Shown: piece by piece, positions 13,366-31,900 of the stretch
Position numbering within the stretch: the first letter of the stretch is position 1
Layout: every line of letters begins with the position of its first letter
Source of the DNA: Vitis vinifera
Taxonomy: Eukaryota > Streptophyta > Magnoliopsida > Vitales > Vitaceae
Reading direction: 5' to 3'
Assembly: GCF_030704535.1 (NCBI RefSeq)
Contig: NC_081822.1
Coordinates: 12,641,001-12,705,000 of the forward strand
Length of the DNA: 64,000 bases
Made by a program: the position numbers and the translations under genes
Notes under the pieces: generated by a model
Database searches by the model: none
What the model was told of the DNA's origin: nothing
What the model saw: the letters and a program-made list of their open reading frames with translations, nothing else

Positions 13366-13554
13366 ATGATAGCTGGCAAGGCTCAGTCAGCAAACGCTTC
13401 AACCGCATTCATTCACGGTTCCAAGGTCATCTCTCTTTCTCCCCCCTTCTCTCGCCCAACCAACGCGTTTCGGATTCCGATTCTCTCTTCTCTATTCTCT
13501 CTCGCCACATTTCTCTTGCTCCTTCTCTTTCCTTCTTTCTCTCTTTCTGTCTGA
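13366..13554 (+). other. Upstream ORF in the ROP leader (62 codons)
   Basis: If transcription starts just after the TATA box at 13292, the leader holds four upstream AUGs: 13346 (seven codons), 13366 (62 codons), 13619 (four codons) and 13649 (three codons). None overlaps the main start at 13737. The 62-codon frame ends in a run of Leu and Phe/Ser residues from the pyrimidine-rich leader and resembles no known protein. It could be removed if a leader intron is spliced. Confidence 0.35.
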
Positions 13555-13697
13555 AATCGGCGTTGCTTCTTCTGAATCAGGAGTTTTCAGTTTCTGTCTT
13601 AGGGTTTGGTACAAGGCAATGGAGCTTTCCTGATTTCTTCTTTACCAGATGCACATCTGAGGAGGAAGAAGAAGTAGTAGAGAGGCGTTGCGATTAG

Positions 13698-18470
<4,773 letters not shown>

Positions 18471-19969
18471 TGAAGGAAAGATTAGGTTTAATCAAAAAGA
18501 GAGAAGATGACCTGCCAGCCCTCTGACTGCAGTCTCTCAGTCACTGTTATCTCCTTTTCTCCTGAGGAAGCGGCAAGCCTTGGTGTATAGTCTCGACTGA
18601 CATACTAGGGATTTCTATGAAAGCGTCAGATGGTTTGTTTCTTGCTTTTTTACTCGTTTTCAGGATCTGTAACTGGATGACTGGCATTCCTTGGTAATAT
18701 GACACTTCTTTTGCTTTTGTGTTTAAATTTGTCTCATATGTTTTAATCAGATATGAGGGAGATCCCTACTATTATAAAAACAACTGTTTTCTTGCATCAA
18801 CTTTGTTTTTTTGTTAACTTCTGGTGGTATAAAAGGCTCTTTCTCCACGCCTCTGCCAGAAATGGGAATACATTTGTAGTTTGCTTTCCACCTGCTTTTA
18901 TATATTTGCTACCAAATCACTGCAAGTTTTTGTTGGGTGGCTCTGCATTCTCGAGCAGTCAAATTGTTAAGCATATTTGTAGTCTAATGTTTTTGCGTGT
19001 TTTATGGTGCATGATAAGCTTTTTACCTAATCGACTTGGCGCCTGGATTCGCTTTCTGTTTTTCATTTTTCAAAAACAGAAAATAACATAAACCCCTATA
19101 TAAAATGAATAAGCTTTTATGCATGTATGTTTTAAAAAATTATTACTAAATTTTAGAATTTTAGGTGGTAAAATTTTTAATATTATAGTTTTTATGAAAT
19201 GGTTTTAAAAATCATTTTTTTAATATTAAGAGTTTATTAATGTTTGCTTTTAAAAATGAAACATATAAAGTTTATCCAAACATCATATTTAGTCCTCAGA
19301 TCAGTCTCGCTTTTCCTTTGGAATACTAGGCTCCCCAATACCCATAATGATATAGAGAGTTTGGGCCACTCCAGAGCAGATCAGCGTCCCCTTCCATGGA
19401 CCATACTATACCCAAAATTCCTTTCGGGGACAAAAAAGTTTGGGCCATTCGTATCAACACAGTAGGCGCTAGAATTCCTTTCACCTCTTTAACTGAAACA
19501 AACAATGATATCATTCAGGATAGAGGATCTGAAGCGTGCCCAAGGACTTTTTAGCCATTGCTGATTTACAGCTTAGTTCATTCCCTTTTATTAATTTTTT
19601 TTTATTCATTTCTCTGTTCTCTTGCATGATAACCAATGTTAAATCACAATAAGTATTCATAAATTTGATCCTCTATATTTCCGTTAAAACTCTCCTACCA
19701 CAAAGCAAATAAACAAATAAATGAAATAAAATTAGATATTTCATACAAAATAATGGCTTGGACACTCAACCAACTACTTTTAATAAATACATGAATGTTT
19801 ACATAGATATATCATGAAGAAAACTATTTTGTGTACCTTGAAAACACAGCTCTCATTTCCTCAGGGCGAGGAGATCAGTTCTCAACACCCATACCACCAT
19901 TTTTCCAACCCCAAAACGAATTCAAACAACAATTTTCTTTTATGGCCCTTATCTTCTTGGGTCCATCTT
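18471..19969. other. Region between the convergent ROP and VPS35 3' ends
   Basis: Holds the two 3' UTRs and AT-rich DNA. The open frames at 18753-19091 and 19244-19465 have no recognisable domain, and I do not call them genes. Confidence 0.5.
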
Positions 19970-22900
19970 TCACGCTTTGATAGAATCATATTTCTCACCC
20001 ATCGCACCACCTTTCTGTTTCTGGAACTGAATGTACCGCATTGTGCTGGCAAAGAAAGCATCTGAAGGTGGATCTGGGGTAGTGGACTCGCTTTGCATCT
20101 CACTTGTAATTAATTCTATCAAACCCTGGATTGCTGAACTTGTGACCTGTGAGTTCCCCTTCTCAAAAAAATAAATGTACCTGAAACATAATGTATCCAA
20201 ATCTTACACCCATCATGTAAAACGCAAAACAAACAACTGAGAAAATAATTAACAAGGGAGTAATCTGGTAAAGATCCAAGCAACAGACTTGTTCAGTATC
20301 TCCACAAAGAGTATGACCGGTCCACTGCTACCCCGTGCAACGGTGGCCATTTGTTGAGCAGCATTGGCAATCCTTAATGCACGCTTTAGGCAAAGCATGA
20401 CCCTGTAATTCCAGAAACTGCTTGTAATCATAAAAACTTCTTTGGTTTCTGCTAATTAATAAGAGTACAAATTCCTTTGCCATGAACTAAAGGCCTGGTG
20501 CCAAGGGAAACAAACCACTTAACAACAAGAGAAGGTAAGGAACACTACACAAGTTATTTCTTTAATTGAGAACACCAAAGATGCAGAGTAAACATGAAAT
20601 AAGACCACACAAGCAAATTCTAGGATCTATCATGAGGGGCTGAAGGAAAGCACCTTTCTCCATCCTTAATGCCATCTTGATCGTCAACCCAAAAAAGATG
20701 GGAACATGCATAAACTGCTCTGCATTGATCAGGTTTCTTTAAAAGCTTTGCTGAATACTGGCCAAGGAAAGACAAAAGGAAAAGGTTTAAACAACTTTTG
20801 GCATAGAAAGTTCAACAAGTCAAAATAATCAGATAGAATGTAAACATTACTACCCCGGTGGCTTTGTGCGTTAATGTATCCCTATTCTCAACACCAAAAA
20901 CATTCATCCTCTGCAGAGTCCCAATTATTAGATGAATTGCAGTCACTTGAGCTTTGGAATCCTAATAGCCAGGCACAAAATTCATCTGAGAAAATAAATA
21001 ATTGGGTGATGCATGCCACTTTTTGATCGATCAATGAATGTTTACCGCAATTTCTTCTTCATACAATATGAATGCCTGAGTGAAAAATTCATAAGCAACA
21101 GGCTCAAGATCACAGTCATTAGCAGCCTGGTTATCAATGATCAAGGTATAAATACAGGTTAGAGAAACAAACAATTCTTGCCCACCAACACCTAGTCAGT
21201 AACAATATTAAAGACTCTGTTCAGTGGAAAATAAAATCAAGACAATGTGTCATATCATTGACAAAGTGTATCATATTATTGTTGTTGGATGAAGCAAATG
21301 TTAATAATAGAGCCAAAAATTATATGACGAAACAATGAGGCCTGTACAACCTCATCCTGTATTTTTGAAAATTATTTCCTTCAAAATTTTCCAAAGCATT
21401 TTTCTCAACTGAATTTGGAAAGCTATAATATCTTGACAAGTATCAATTTTTTTATTAGGTAACTTTTATTTTCACTTGTTTGAAATCAAACCTGGAGCCT
21501 CTCAAATCCCCACCCAACCCCTTGTCACTTGAACCAAGCCTCAAAGGCAACAAGTATCAGCATTTTTATGCCCCAGATAACAGTTATGGGGGTCTTCTGG
21601 AATCATTTCCAGATCTAGTTTTCTACAATACCAAATGGAAGTCATAGCATACCTCAGCACATTGCAGGTACAACCTTAATGCCAGTTCAGGTGAAGGAAC
21701 AGATGAAAGAGCCTCAATAGTCTAAAACAAGAGCAAACAATGTTATCTATGGCGCAAGGATTAGGGACATACACTCCATAAAGACATGCAAAATGAAGGA
21801 AATACATAACCCAAAGAACCCAAAGTAACTGAAGTAAAAACACAACCAACAGTTGACTGGAAAAGAACATCCTGAGCCAGTATCAGTTAAAATGTTGAGC
21901 TATCTAAATAGAAATATAAACATTCATGCCAAGTAAGCTTGTAAAGGAACAACCATAACCTAGAATAAAGTTGCACAAATCAACAAAAAGAATACAGTTA
22001 TTTATGAGGAAAACCACAAAAATATAAAACATCTAACCTAGAGGCTGCATTACAAGATTGCATGGATGAGTGTATGACTCCACACTGGATGCATCCGGAG
22101 ATTGATCACACAACCTTAACAACAATTCATAAGTCTCACTTAGACCAATTACCTGATTTAAAAGTTGAAATATTTTTTTGGGAGTTGCAGGCTCTTCTTC
22201 ACCAACAACATCACCTTCCTGACCTTGCAATCGCCTGACCAACTGCAAGTCATAAACAATGTTCTGAACAAGTCAAACTGAGATTCATTTGAAGAATTTA
22301 AGTGGTTATGCTTACTGTAAATTGTAAAAACAAGATCCAACTATCTGTGGGAAAAAATGTTCCTTTTGAAGTTGAGAATAGTGGCAAACTAATGGTGTCA
22401 AAGAACACATATTTGAGACTCAATAACTTGACAGGATAGCCCAATTGGTCAATGCAAACACTGGGAAGTGTGGTTCCAATAAGTGGCACATAATCCTGAG
22501 TTCGAATCCTGCCACTGATGATACCCTGAATTTACCTGGTGCTGGTTGTTGCGGGGCGGTTAACACCCTGAAGTTTGGGTCCCCATGGAGCTTGGCCATG
22601 GAAAGTTCCTCGGTAATCCATTAAAAAAAAAAAAAAAAACATATTTGAGACTCAAGAAATTCATTTTTCATTATTCTTTTGACAATCTGGGCAGCTAAGT
22701 AATTAGAGATCTATTAAGATCAAGTTTTTATCTTATTTCTTGAATCTTGGACCATCTATGAACCCTTTTCTAGTTTGGCTGAAAAAAAGTACGAAAATAA
22801 AGATAATTAAAAATTCGAACCTAACTAATATCTTTATGGACAATGAATCTGGATGCTGCTAAGTTATCATTGTTATGACTTTTTCTACGGGCAAAAAAGA

Positions 22901-25900
22901 GACATTAATAAGATCAACACAATACTAGGAGTGTCCAAAGTGAAGCACAAAAAGAACAAATAAACGAAAGCCAATCATAAAGGCAAAAACCCAACCTTAC
23001 CAAGCAATCACTGAAATTAGAGGAGATGAGTTCTCAACCCCAAGGGAATCCTTTGACCAAACAAAGGATGCTTTGAGAAAGACATCCTTCAATATCAAAT
23101 TTGAGCAGTCTACACTTATGAAATTCCTGTAATTTTTTTGTCCAAAAATGCACTAGAACAAACAAAGGAAGCCAATCTCCACAGCCTCCTCATCCCTAAC
23201 TAACAGAATCACCATTGAAACAAAGAGTCTTTAGCAAAAAGAGAGAACCTAGGACACTTCCCAAAAAAATGAAAATCAATGAGCTTAAACAACAAATAAT
23301 CTTCGTTGATTTAAACTCTTGCTTACACATACAGCACTATTGACCAAAGACCATTCTATTAATGAGCTGATTGGTTGGGAAGATTTTTTTATTTTTCCAG
23401 AGCTTCCCAAACAAAAACAAGTGATGGTGGAGCACCACAATCCCAGACATTGATGTGATTTCTGACTCATTACAACTTAAATTTTTTGTTTTCTTATTTC
23501 TTCTTGCATCTCCATGTGTGTTACAACTCATAGATATTTTGATTCTGAATATATAATCAGGGAGAAATTACTAAAAATTACCATGTCATGTATGGTGTGA
23601 AAACACAATGACTCCATATGTTTTACTTCTGGCATATGATTGGAGAGATTACTCAGAAGTTACTGTCATATACAATACGCAATGTAACATACAGACACAC
23701 AGAAAAGTTCTTTATCCATTTGGAGGACCATGCCCTTCCATCCCTTCCTTATACCTAAAATAAGAAAATACACCAACTTACCATGACTACAAGCACATGA
23801 ACATCATCAAAATATGAAACATAAAATGTGCAAGCACACTAAATATGGTTAGTTAGTTTCTTTCATTTTTAATCCAGATGAGCTTATTTATTTTTGAAGA
23901 AACAAAGCCAAATGTCACAACTTGCCTAAAATGATAAAAGGCGGCAGGAAGTTTTTGGAGAAACCTAGAGGCATGTACACATCTTTGTAAGGGAATGAGA
24001 GATAGTGAAGTTATGTAGAAAATTCCAGAGAGTTCTTGAGAACACTTATGTTCAAAGCTTGTATATAGGCTTGAAGATACAATTCTCTAGAGAAATCTAG
24101 AATTATGGGGAACCACCAAAGTTCTAGAGAGTTTCTTTGGCACCTATAAATGGGTGATGACCTTATTTGGCCAAAACACAAAGCACTTGAGAGTTTTCCA
24201 AGCATTATAACGTGTTCTTATACAATACAAGTTCCATTCTTCCAAACTCTCTAAGAGTTGCTACTTTTTTCGGTCTCTAACTTCTAAGTCTTGTGACTTT
24301 GCTTAGCCTAGTAAGCTAAGTGTGTGGGGAAGGTTGACTTAGCAACTTCAAGTGACCTAAGTTGTCTAAGTGCAGCACGAACACTTAGGAAACAACTAAG
24401 TCCATGACACAAAGCTTAAGTCATAGAATAGAAAGTTAAAAATTGATTCTTCCTTTCTTTTGAAGAAACTTAACAAATACTTCATTGCTTAATATTTTGA
24501 ACACTTTAGAACCTTCGAAGTTTTCTTGCCAATTTGACGTTATGTTGTTGATAAGAGAATCATTAAAATATGAATATAGATTATTGAATACCATTTGGTT
24601 TTTTACAGGAACATGAAATGAGGTTATCACCAAAGACCTTTTTTCTTTCTTTTTTTTGGCTTAAGCAATGAGAGCATAAAATTTAAGCCTCAAGTCAGGT
24701 GGTTTCAGCCTTTAAGTTGACAAATCTGAATTCACAACTGTCATCCTGACGACTTGTAATGCATTAATTTTTGTGTAGTTGCCCAAGATATCTCTATCTA
24801 AAATGTGCAGCAAAGATTCTTCCAACAATGTTAGACACTCTTTTTTATTTAACTTCTGTAAAACTAATCTTGAAACCCAGTCTCAATATTACAGGGCACT
24901 AATAAACATCCAGTGATAAAATTCCACTCCTGAAGTTCTTTTCAAAGACATGATGCATGCATTGTTTCTTCATGAGTATATCAACAAAATGATATAGCAT
25001 GCCATATCCAGAAAAGGGAAGAAACATACTCTGAGAGCAGAAAAAATAAGAGGAGGAACAGTAAAAGGTAGGCGCCTCAACCCTCCAGTCATAATATGCT
25101 TCTTCACAGTGCATATAATCTGAAAGACCATAAATAATGAAATTTATTAACTTCTGCTGGACCATAAAAGCATAATGAAACAAGAAACACCATAACAGAA
25201 ACTAAGCAGCAGTGAAATACAGGTTAATATTTCTGAATTGAGGGAAAGAGTGGTAAGATGACACCAGTGGTTACATACTTATTAATCTCCTACCTTTAAG
25301 GAGTATGAGATACAATTAAAACACCAATTAAAACTTAGAGGGTGTTTGGTAAAACTTAATACTTATTACTTAATGACTTAAGTTAACTTTAAGTTAAATT
25401 ATGCTTACGTTGTTGACTTAAAACTTATTACTTAATTCTTACTTTTAAGTATTAAGACTGATAAAATTAACTTAAAACTTATGCTAAATCATCAAATTGA
25501 CATATTTATCCTCATAAATTATAATTAGGGCAAAAGAGGTTGAGTAACAATGGAGGTTATGGAGTAGCAAAGAGATTGTGGAAGTAATTAGGACAAATGA
25601 GGACAAATGAAGATGTGTACTTAAGAATAAGTTAATTGTTTTTACTTATTACTTAAAATTGTTTTTGACTTTAAGTCAAACCATTAAGTTATGTTACTAA
25701 ACATACTTAATTTACTTAATAACTTAAATTAAATTATTAAGTCACTTTAAGTTATTAGATTGGTTTACCAAACACCCACTTAATCAGCATGAAATGCACT
25801 GGTTATTTCACATGATCTTCAATTTTGATGAGGGAAATTCAGTATAACCATATCTGGATTAGTGAAACCTGTCCCCAGTCACCTCTTCCTCCCAGCATAT

Positions 25901-28900
25901 TAAGTTCTGTAGAGAAAAAATATTTTCTTTTGTCAAATGCTAGAGATTCCCAAATTGAAACCTGTGATAAGTAGAATTTGTGGCAGAAAAACCCTTTGAC
26001 CTAGTCATATCAGTCACAAAGTTCCAATAGAACAGAACTGTAAATGCATGTTTAAATAGTACAACCAACCTTGAGAAAAAGACATACACAACTAAGATCC
26101 ATTACAACTCAAAACCTACCATAGTGAAATAAAATTGTAGCCTAGTCATAGCACAAACCACCATTAACCTGGATTCAGATATCCTTTAAATACTTCATTT
26201 TGGAGAGATTGGGTAAGCAGCTGATTTATGTTATTATCACATATTCAAAAGCAAAATAGTTCAACTCAAATCAAGAGTTGTGCATTAAATTTAACTGATT
26301 TAAAGAGATTTAAGGAATGAACAGATTTCGTAACATTAGCATCAAAAACAATATTGTGCAATAGAAAACCTTGAACAAATCAATTACCTTCAACATTTCT
26401 TCGGGGTCATCATTGTAGAACATGTGTATGAGACGAGCGACAGAATTTTGTTCATCCTTGAAATCCTCCTCATCAAGCTATTGTTGCATAAAGTAAACAA
26501 GAAAAACAAAGATTGTTATCTATACCAATCTACAGTGATAATTCAAGAAGAAAGTAAAAGGAAAAAATAAAATAAAACTTATAGAACTAAGCAATGACTT
26601 ATAGGCAGACTACTCTGAGAATTCTAAACATTCAAATGCCCCTATACCAATACGAATTGGTAAATTGAAAGAAACTTTTACATGTACCTCGTCCACAGGA
26701 AATCCATCCAAATCCTTAATCAGTCCTTTTATTAATTCAAATAAGGCTTCAACCTACAAAAAGATTCTTTTATCAGTTCAATCAGCACTCACAATGTCAA
26801 AAAGATGCACTGCATATTTTGAAGGGGACTGCTTGTAAATAACACAGAGAAAAAAAGGCCTACCTTGTCAGCAGTAGAAATACAAGTACTGTTTTTCATA
26901 ATGCTTTGAATAATAACCATTGCCATGATTTTATTTGTTCCATTATCGAGATGGTCCATAACACGGGGATAATTAGAAAGTGTCAGGGCTGTGACAATAT
27001 CATTGTACTTCTCCAATGGGGCGCTCAAAAGTGCAACAATTTGTTTTGTTGCCTTACTATCTTCAAGCTTTGGCTTGCCAGAGAGTTTCTTAACACATGC
27101 TCCCTGTGAAAAATTATCAAAAGGAAGAAAACCTCCCATCATTGAACTTCATTTATGCAATCTAAGCTGCACAAAGATGCTCTCTGAATTCCACACAAAG
27201 GAACTGGCAAGCATCTAAAGTTAAAGACCATGCAAATTTAGGGTAAAACTTTTGAGCAGTCAAGTGAGTGATTTTCCAATATACTTTATGCAACAGCTGC
27301 AAAATTTTGCATTCAGATGAGTAGTGTTTTGAAGTTTAGAAAGTGCAGCAGCCAGAAAATTTTATAGATCGTGTATCAGCATTCGTTAGCAAAACCATGT
27401 GCAAATGGATCATAAGCATGAACTTTGTATAATTGGGGACATACCAGTACTTGATCCACATAATCAAGCCGATCAGGATGAACACGAAGAGTAAATGTAA
27501 GAAGAGAGACATATAAAGTTATTGCTCCAAAAACAGGCATGTCAACCTGTGCTTCTATCACCTGACATTAAATTATAAACAATGAACTTCAATACTTAGT
27601 GAAAACAAATCCATATTCTAAATTAAGAAAGTCATTGTTAAGGACATACATATACAGAAAATTAAAGAGATGCAATGCTTGTGTAATCTAAGGTCATCTC
27701 ATTCATTCATGGACCCATAAAAAGATTCCCTACAAAGCATCTCAAAAGCAGAAGCATCCAATAGACTTGAGTCCAATACAGTGAGAAGGGACTAGAGATG
27801 CAACGGTTTTTAGTACAACAAGAGAGAAAATATCTGGTGCACATAAATTTTTCAAGGAGCGCTGATTTTTTGAAAACAAAGACACACAACATTGATTTAT
27901 TGTTCTCTGCATGCTTAACATCAATTTATTATTCTCTCCTGAAATGTCCCTATCTTCTACATTTGCTTTCAATGAACATTTTTCCAAACAATAATTTGAC
28001 AGGACAACAATAATTCTCAAGCATAAAGATGCAATGGCAGAGAACATCAGAGGTAGGCCATAAATGAAGGAAAAAGAAAGGCTAGGAGAGAGATACACAT
28101 CATTTGTGACAGCCTTTTACTTGTGCTTGCAAAAGCACAAGCTTAAACCAACTTCTATTTGGCTTATTTGTTGATGTTTAAGAATCATGTTTTACAAGAG
28201 CTTTTACTATTAAAAGAGCTTTTTTTCCTGTGTGTGGTAAGCACATTTGATAAATATCTTATACAATTGCAATGATTATTTTATGCTTGTGACATGTTTT
28301 CTTGACCAATTTGAAAATATAAAGAGGTTCAAACTTTGTTCTATAATTAATTGATATTCATCTGAAACATAAGTATTATTCAAGATTTAAACGTCCACAT
28401 CAAATCATTTAAGTACAAGAAATATAAATAAAAATGATTAAATATGGAAAACTATAATCAAACCTATGGTATCTAAACAAATGTAAATAAATTGTGACAA
28501 ATGAAAAAAGGTTTTTGTGAAGTGTATAAATAGAGAAAACAAATAAATTAGGATTATCTCACATTAAAATATTTATCTAACAGTAAGGTCTCTACCATTC
28601 CTATCACAAACAACTCTTATTCACTATCATCCATAATCAAATGAATATTCTACTCCTCTGTATCTTGTTTCTACAGTTAAAAACTTATGATATACAATAC
28701 AATACAATACAACACAACAATATAATACAACTTTTATGGAAATCAATATGCACCACCATTCCATATCTCATCTTAAGTATATCTTATGATACATATGATA
28801 CACAATACAATTCATGATGCAAAGATAAAACAGTCACCTTTAACTATTTTTAGTTGTTTCTAAGACCGCATTGATTAAAAGGGAGAGAGGTAAAATAATC

Positions 28901-31900
28901 TTACATGAAACAACTACATATTTATTGTCAATGGTACACATGAAATGTTGAAAGTTAAATAAATTTATTTTTTTGCAATGAATATTAGGGAATTGTCATT
29001 TGAATAATTCGAATGTTAACAACTTGACATTAAAATGATGTTGATCGGTGGATAAGATTTTTTACTTAATATATTAGTCTTTCTTTTTTGTTTCCAGATA
29101 TGTTTTCAGTGGAGAGGGCACGATAACAAACATAGAAAATTGGAACTTTAAACAAAAAAAACAAAGACATACATATCAACCACACATTCAAATATATATG
29201 TAGTTAGAATTTGAACTAAAAAAGCCTAAGTCCCCTGCCATGAGGCCATAAAATAAGTTTCTGCAAAAGTATAAATAGAAAAAATAAATAAATTAGAATC
29301 AGTATTATTTCATGTCAAAGAATAAATAAACAGAAATAAAAATTTAGACAGATTGAATAGTTTAGGACATTTTAAAAGGTGCAAGGTGCACCTAAGGTGA
29401 AATAGTCACCTATGGTTTAGGTACAAGACACAATATAAGGGGCATACCTAAGCGAAGTGAAATGCTACTTATGACACATACCAATTTTATAAAATATGAT
29501 CTAAAATCCAATTCAATCAACAAAAGAAAATTTAAAATTCCAAACATTTAAAAGAAGCATTCAATAAAAATGTAATAAAATTATATAAATTTTAATATTC
29601 AGTTAGAAATTTTAAGAATAAAAGTGTTCTAAAAAGGAAAATTAAAGTAGACTAAGTGCGCCTCTCCAACAAGGCGCTATAACCAGGGAGCAGTTGTGAC
29701 TTGAGCCTAGGCGCATTTTAATTGTGCCTTTGACAATTATAGTTTAGGATTAAAAGAGGATATATTTGAAATTTCAATTTTTCCTTTTAAAATAAAGCGG
29801 CAAAGGTTTTTTTTTTTTTTTTTTTTGATAAGTAAAGCGGCAAAGGTGGTATTATAAAAGTTTCATTAAAGTGTATAGAGTTTCCTTACAAAAATTTTTC
29901 TAAACATCTTTTGGAAGAAGCCACCTTATCCTTGCTTCTATGTTAAGCTGTTTTAAAATCAAACAAGCCCTATAATCAAAACTTCCCAAACATTATTAAA
30001 AGGTTCATATTTAGAAAAAGCTTTTGGCTTCTCAAAAGCCAATCCAAACGTGGCCTAAGTATGGATTATAGAAATCCTATAGTAAATGCCATAAGATCAT
30101 ACACATACATACATGTGCGTGTGTATATATATATATATGTTATATTCTCATGATGGTTTTGAAGAAAATCACCAAAAAGGCTAAAGAAAGCTTTAAGTTC
30201 TTTTCAATTTTTACTGAGGGTATGGCTTGTTACTAAGGGACGTATCTCGAGTTTTCCTTCTTCCAAGGTGTTTGAACCCAAAGTCCTATTAAATTCATAA
30301 CCCATAACTCAACTCTTACTCTCACTACCTGACAATAACCTGATAGTGTTAGTTGGAGGACCGAAAAACATACCACCCTTGTAGGTGTCATCCAAGGAAG
30401 ACAATGTCTCCTCTCTAGTCCAAAAATCGAGGCAGAGATACTATCCTATGAAAGGAAAAATATATTGTAACTGGACTTCTTGTTCAACCATAGTCACTAA
30501 CCCTTTAACTACTCAATAGTCCTTCTACATGAGGGGTTGTACCCAAAGGACAAGTAGTCAGGCACATGGAAGGATCTTTGTTTTCACTCAATAGGACCTT
30601 GAGGCTACACCATCAGTCATAGCAAGTATCTTTACTATTTGTGGTAAATGAGCTAAGGTTTTAATTAATCCTAGCTCAACCAATTCCTTTGTTACCTTTG
30701 CCTTTATAGAAAATTTACTTGTGGTGGCAAGTCTATTAGATTGTGAGTTGAGCATTAGGAACCCTATGGGAGTTGTAGTAATTGTGGACACAGTGTATAG
30801 GGGGTGTGTGGTGACTATAGGTAGAAGGGAGCTGCTAGTGAACTTGGTACTAATGGACATTCAAGACTTTGATGCTATCCTCGGAATGGATTGGTTAGCT
30901 TATCATGCATCGATTGACTATTTTAAAAAAAGAGTAATGTTTAGGATACTAGGATTACCTGAGTTTGGAATTATGTACTAAGGAGTATTGGGACCACCTT
31001 GTTTGATCTCAGCAATCCAGGCAAATCGGTTAATGAGACAAGGATGTCAATTGACATCCTTAGATCTTGTGGTAAACACTAACACACCAGAAATAGGGTA
31101 GAATTAAGCGATGAACTGTCGTATGAGGAAAACATGTCAATATTTTAGATCATCGGGAGAAGATCCTACACAACAAGGTAGTACCATTAGTAAAAGTCTT
31201 TATGGCGCAATCATCTTATTGAAGAGGCTACTTGGGAAAAAGAGAATGAGATGGGGGAGTGATAACCCCCACTTGTTTATGTAGAACTATAGGAAATCTA
31301 AGGACGAAATTTGTTGAAGGGAAGGGGGGTAAGATTGTAATGATATTAGTTTTCTTTTATAAATAATATTTTTGAAGTTCCTTGTTCATCACTTTCTTGC
31401 TTGTCCTTTACCATGCAACCAAACATAAAGTGTCAAAACCATACAACAAAGCATGAGGTGTTGAAAGCATGCAATCAAGCATGAGTTGTTAAAAGCATGT
31501 AATCAAGCATGAGGTGTTAAAAAGCATACAACCAAGTATAAGGTGTTAAAAAACATGCAACCAAGCATGAGGTGTCACAATGCATGAATCAAGCGTCATG
31601 TGGTGAAATGCATGCAACCAAAAGAACACCTAATCGCTTTCATCACGTGGCACCTAACCGGACAAGGTGACTCATGAAACTACTTCACATACTTGAGCAG
31701 CTACAAAGATGAAACATGTCACTACATATCATCTCCATGAAATAAGAAAAACACTATTTTTTTTTTCCCTTAGTCGACACCTAGGTAAGTCATGCAATAA
31801 GTCACCTATAAACTCACTTGCTTTAGGTTCCCACTCATCCTTAGGAGTGTTAACCTACTAAGAAAGACAAAAAGTATGGAGAAACTCTTATAGTGCCATT

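Noticed and set aside
18753..19091. 112-codon frame after the ROP gene
   Set aside because: AT-rich 3' region, hydrophobic low-complexity translation, no domain.
22498..22509. GAGTTCGAATCC as a tRNA T-arm
   Set aside because: No tRNA cloverleaf or acceptor stem; it is box B of a SINE with poly(A) and a target duplication.
27707..28098. Minus-strand frames of up to 118 codons in VPS35 intron 10
   Set aside because: No homology recognised and not needed for VPS35, whose exons 10 and 11 join directly in frame.
31418..31620. Regular 28-29-bp repeats as a CRISPR array
   Set aside because: Units are contiguous with no unique spacers and sit in an LTR-like arm of a plant genome.
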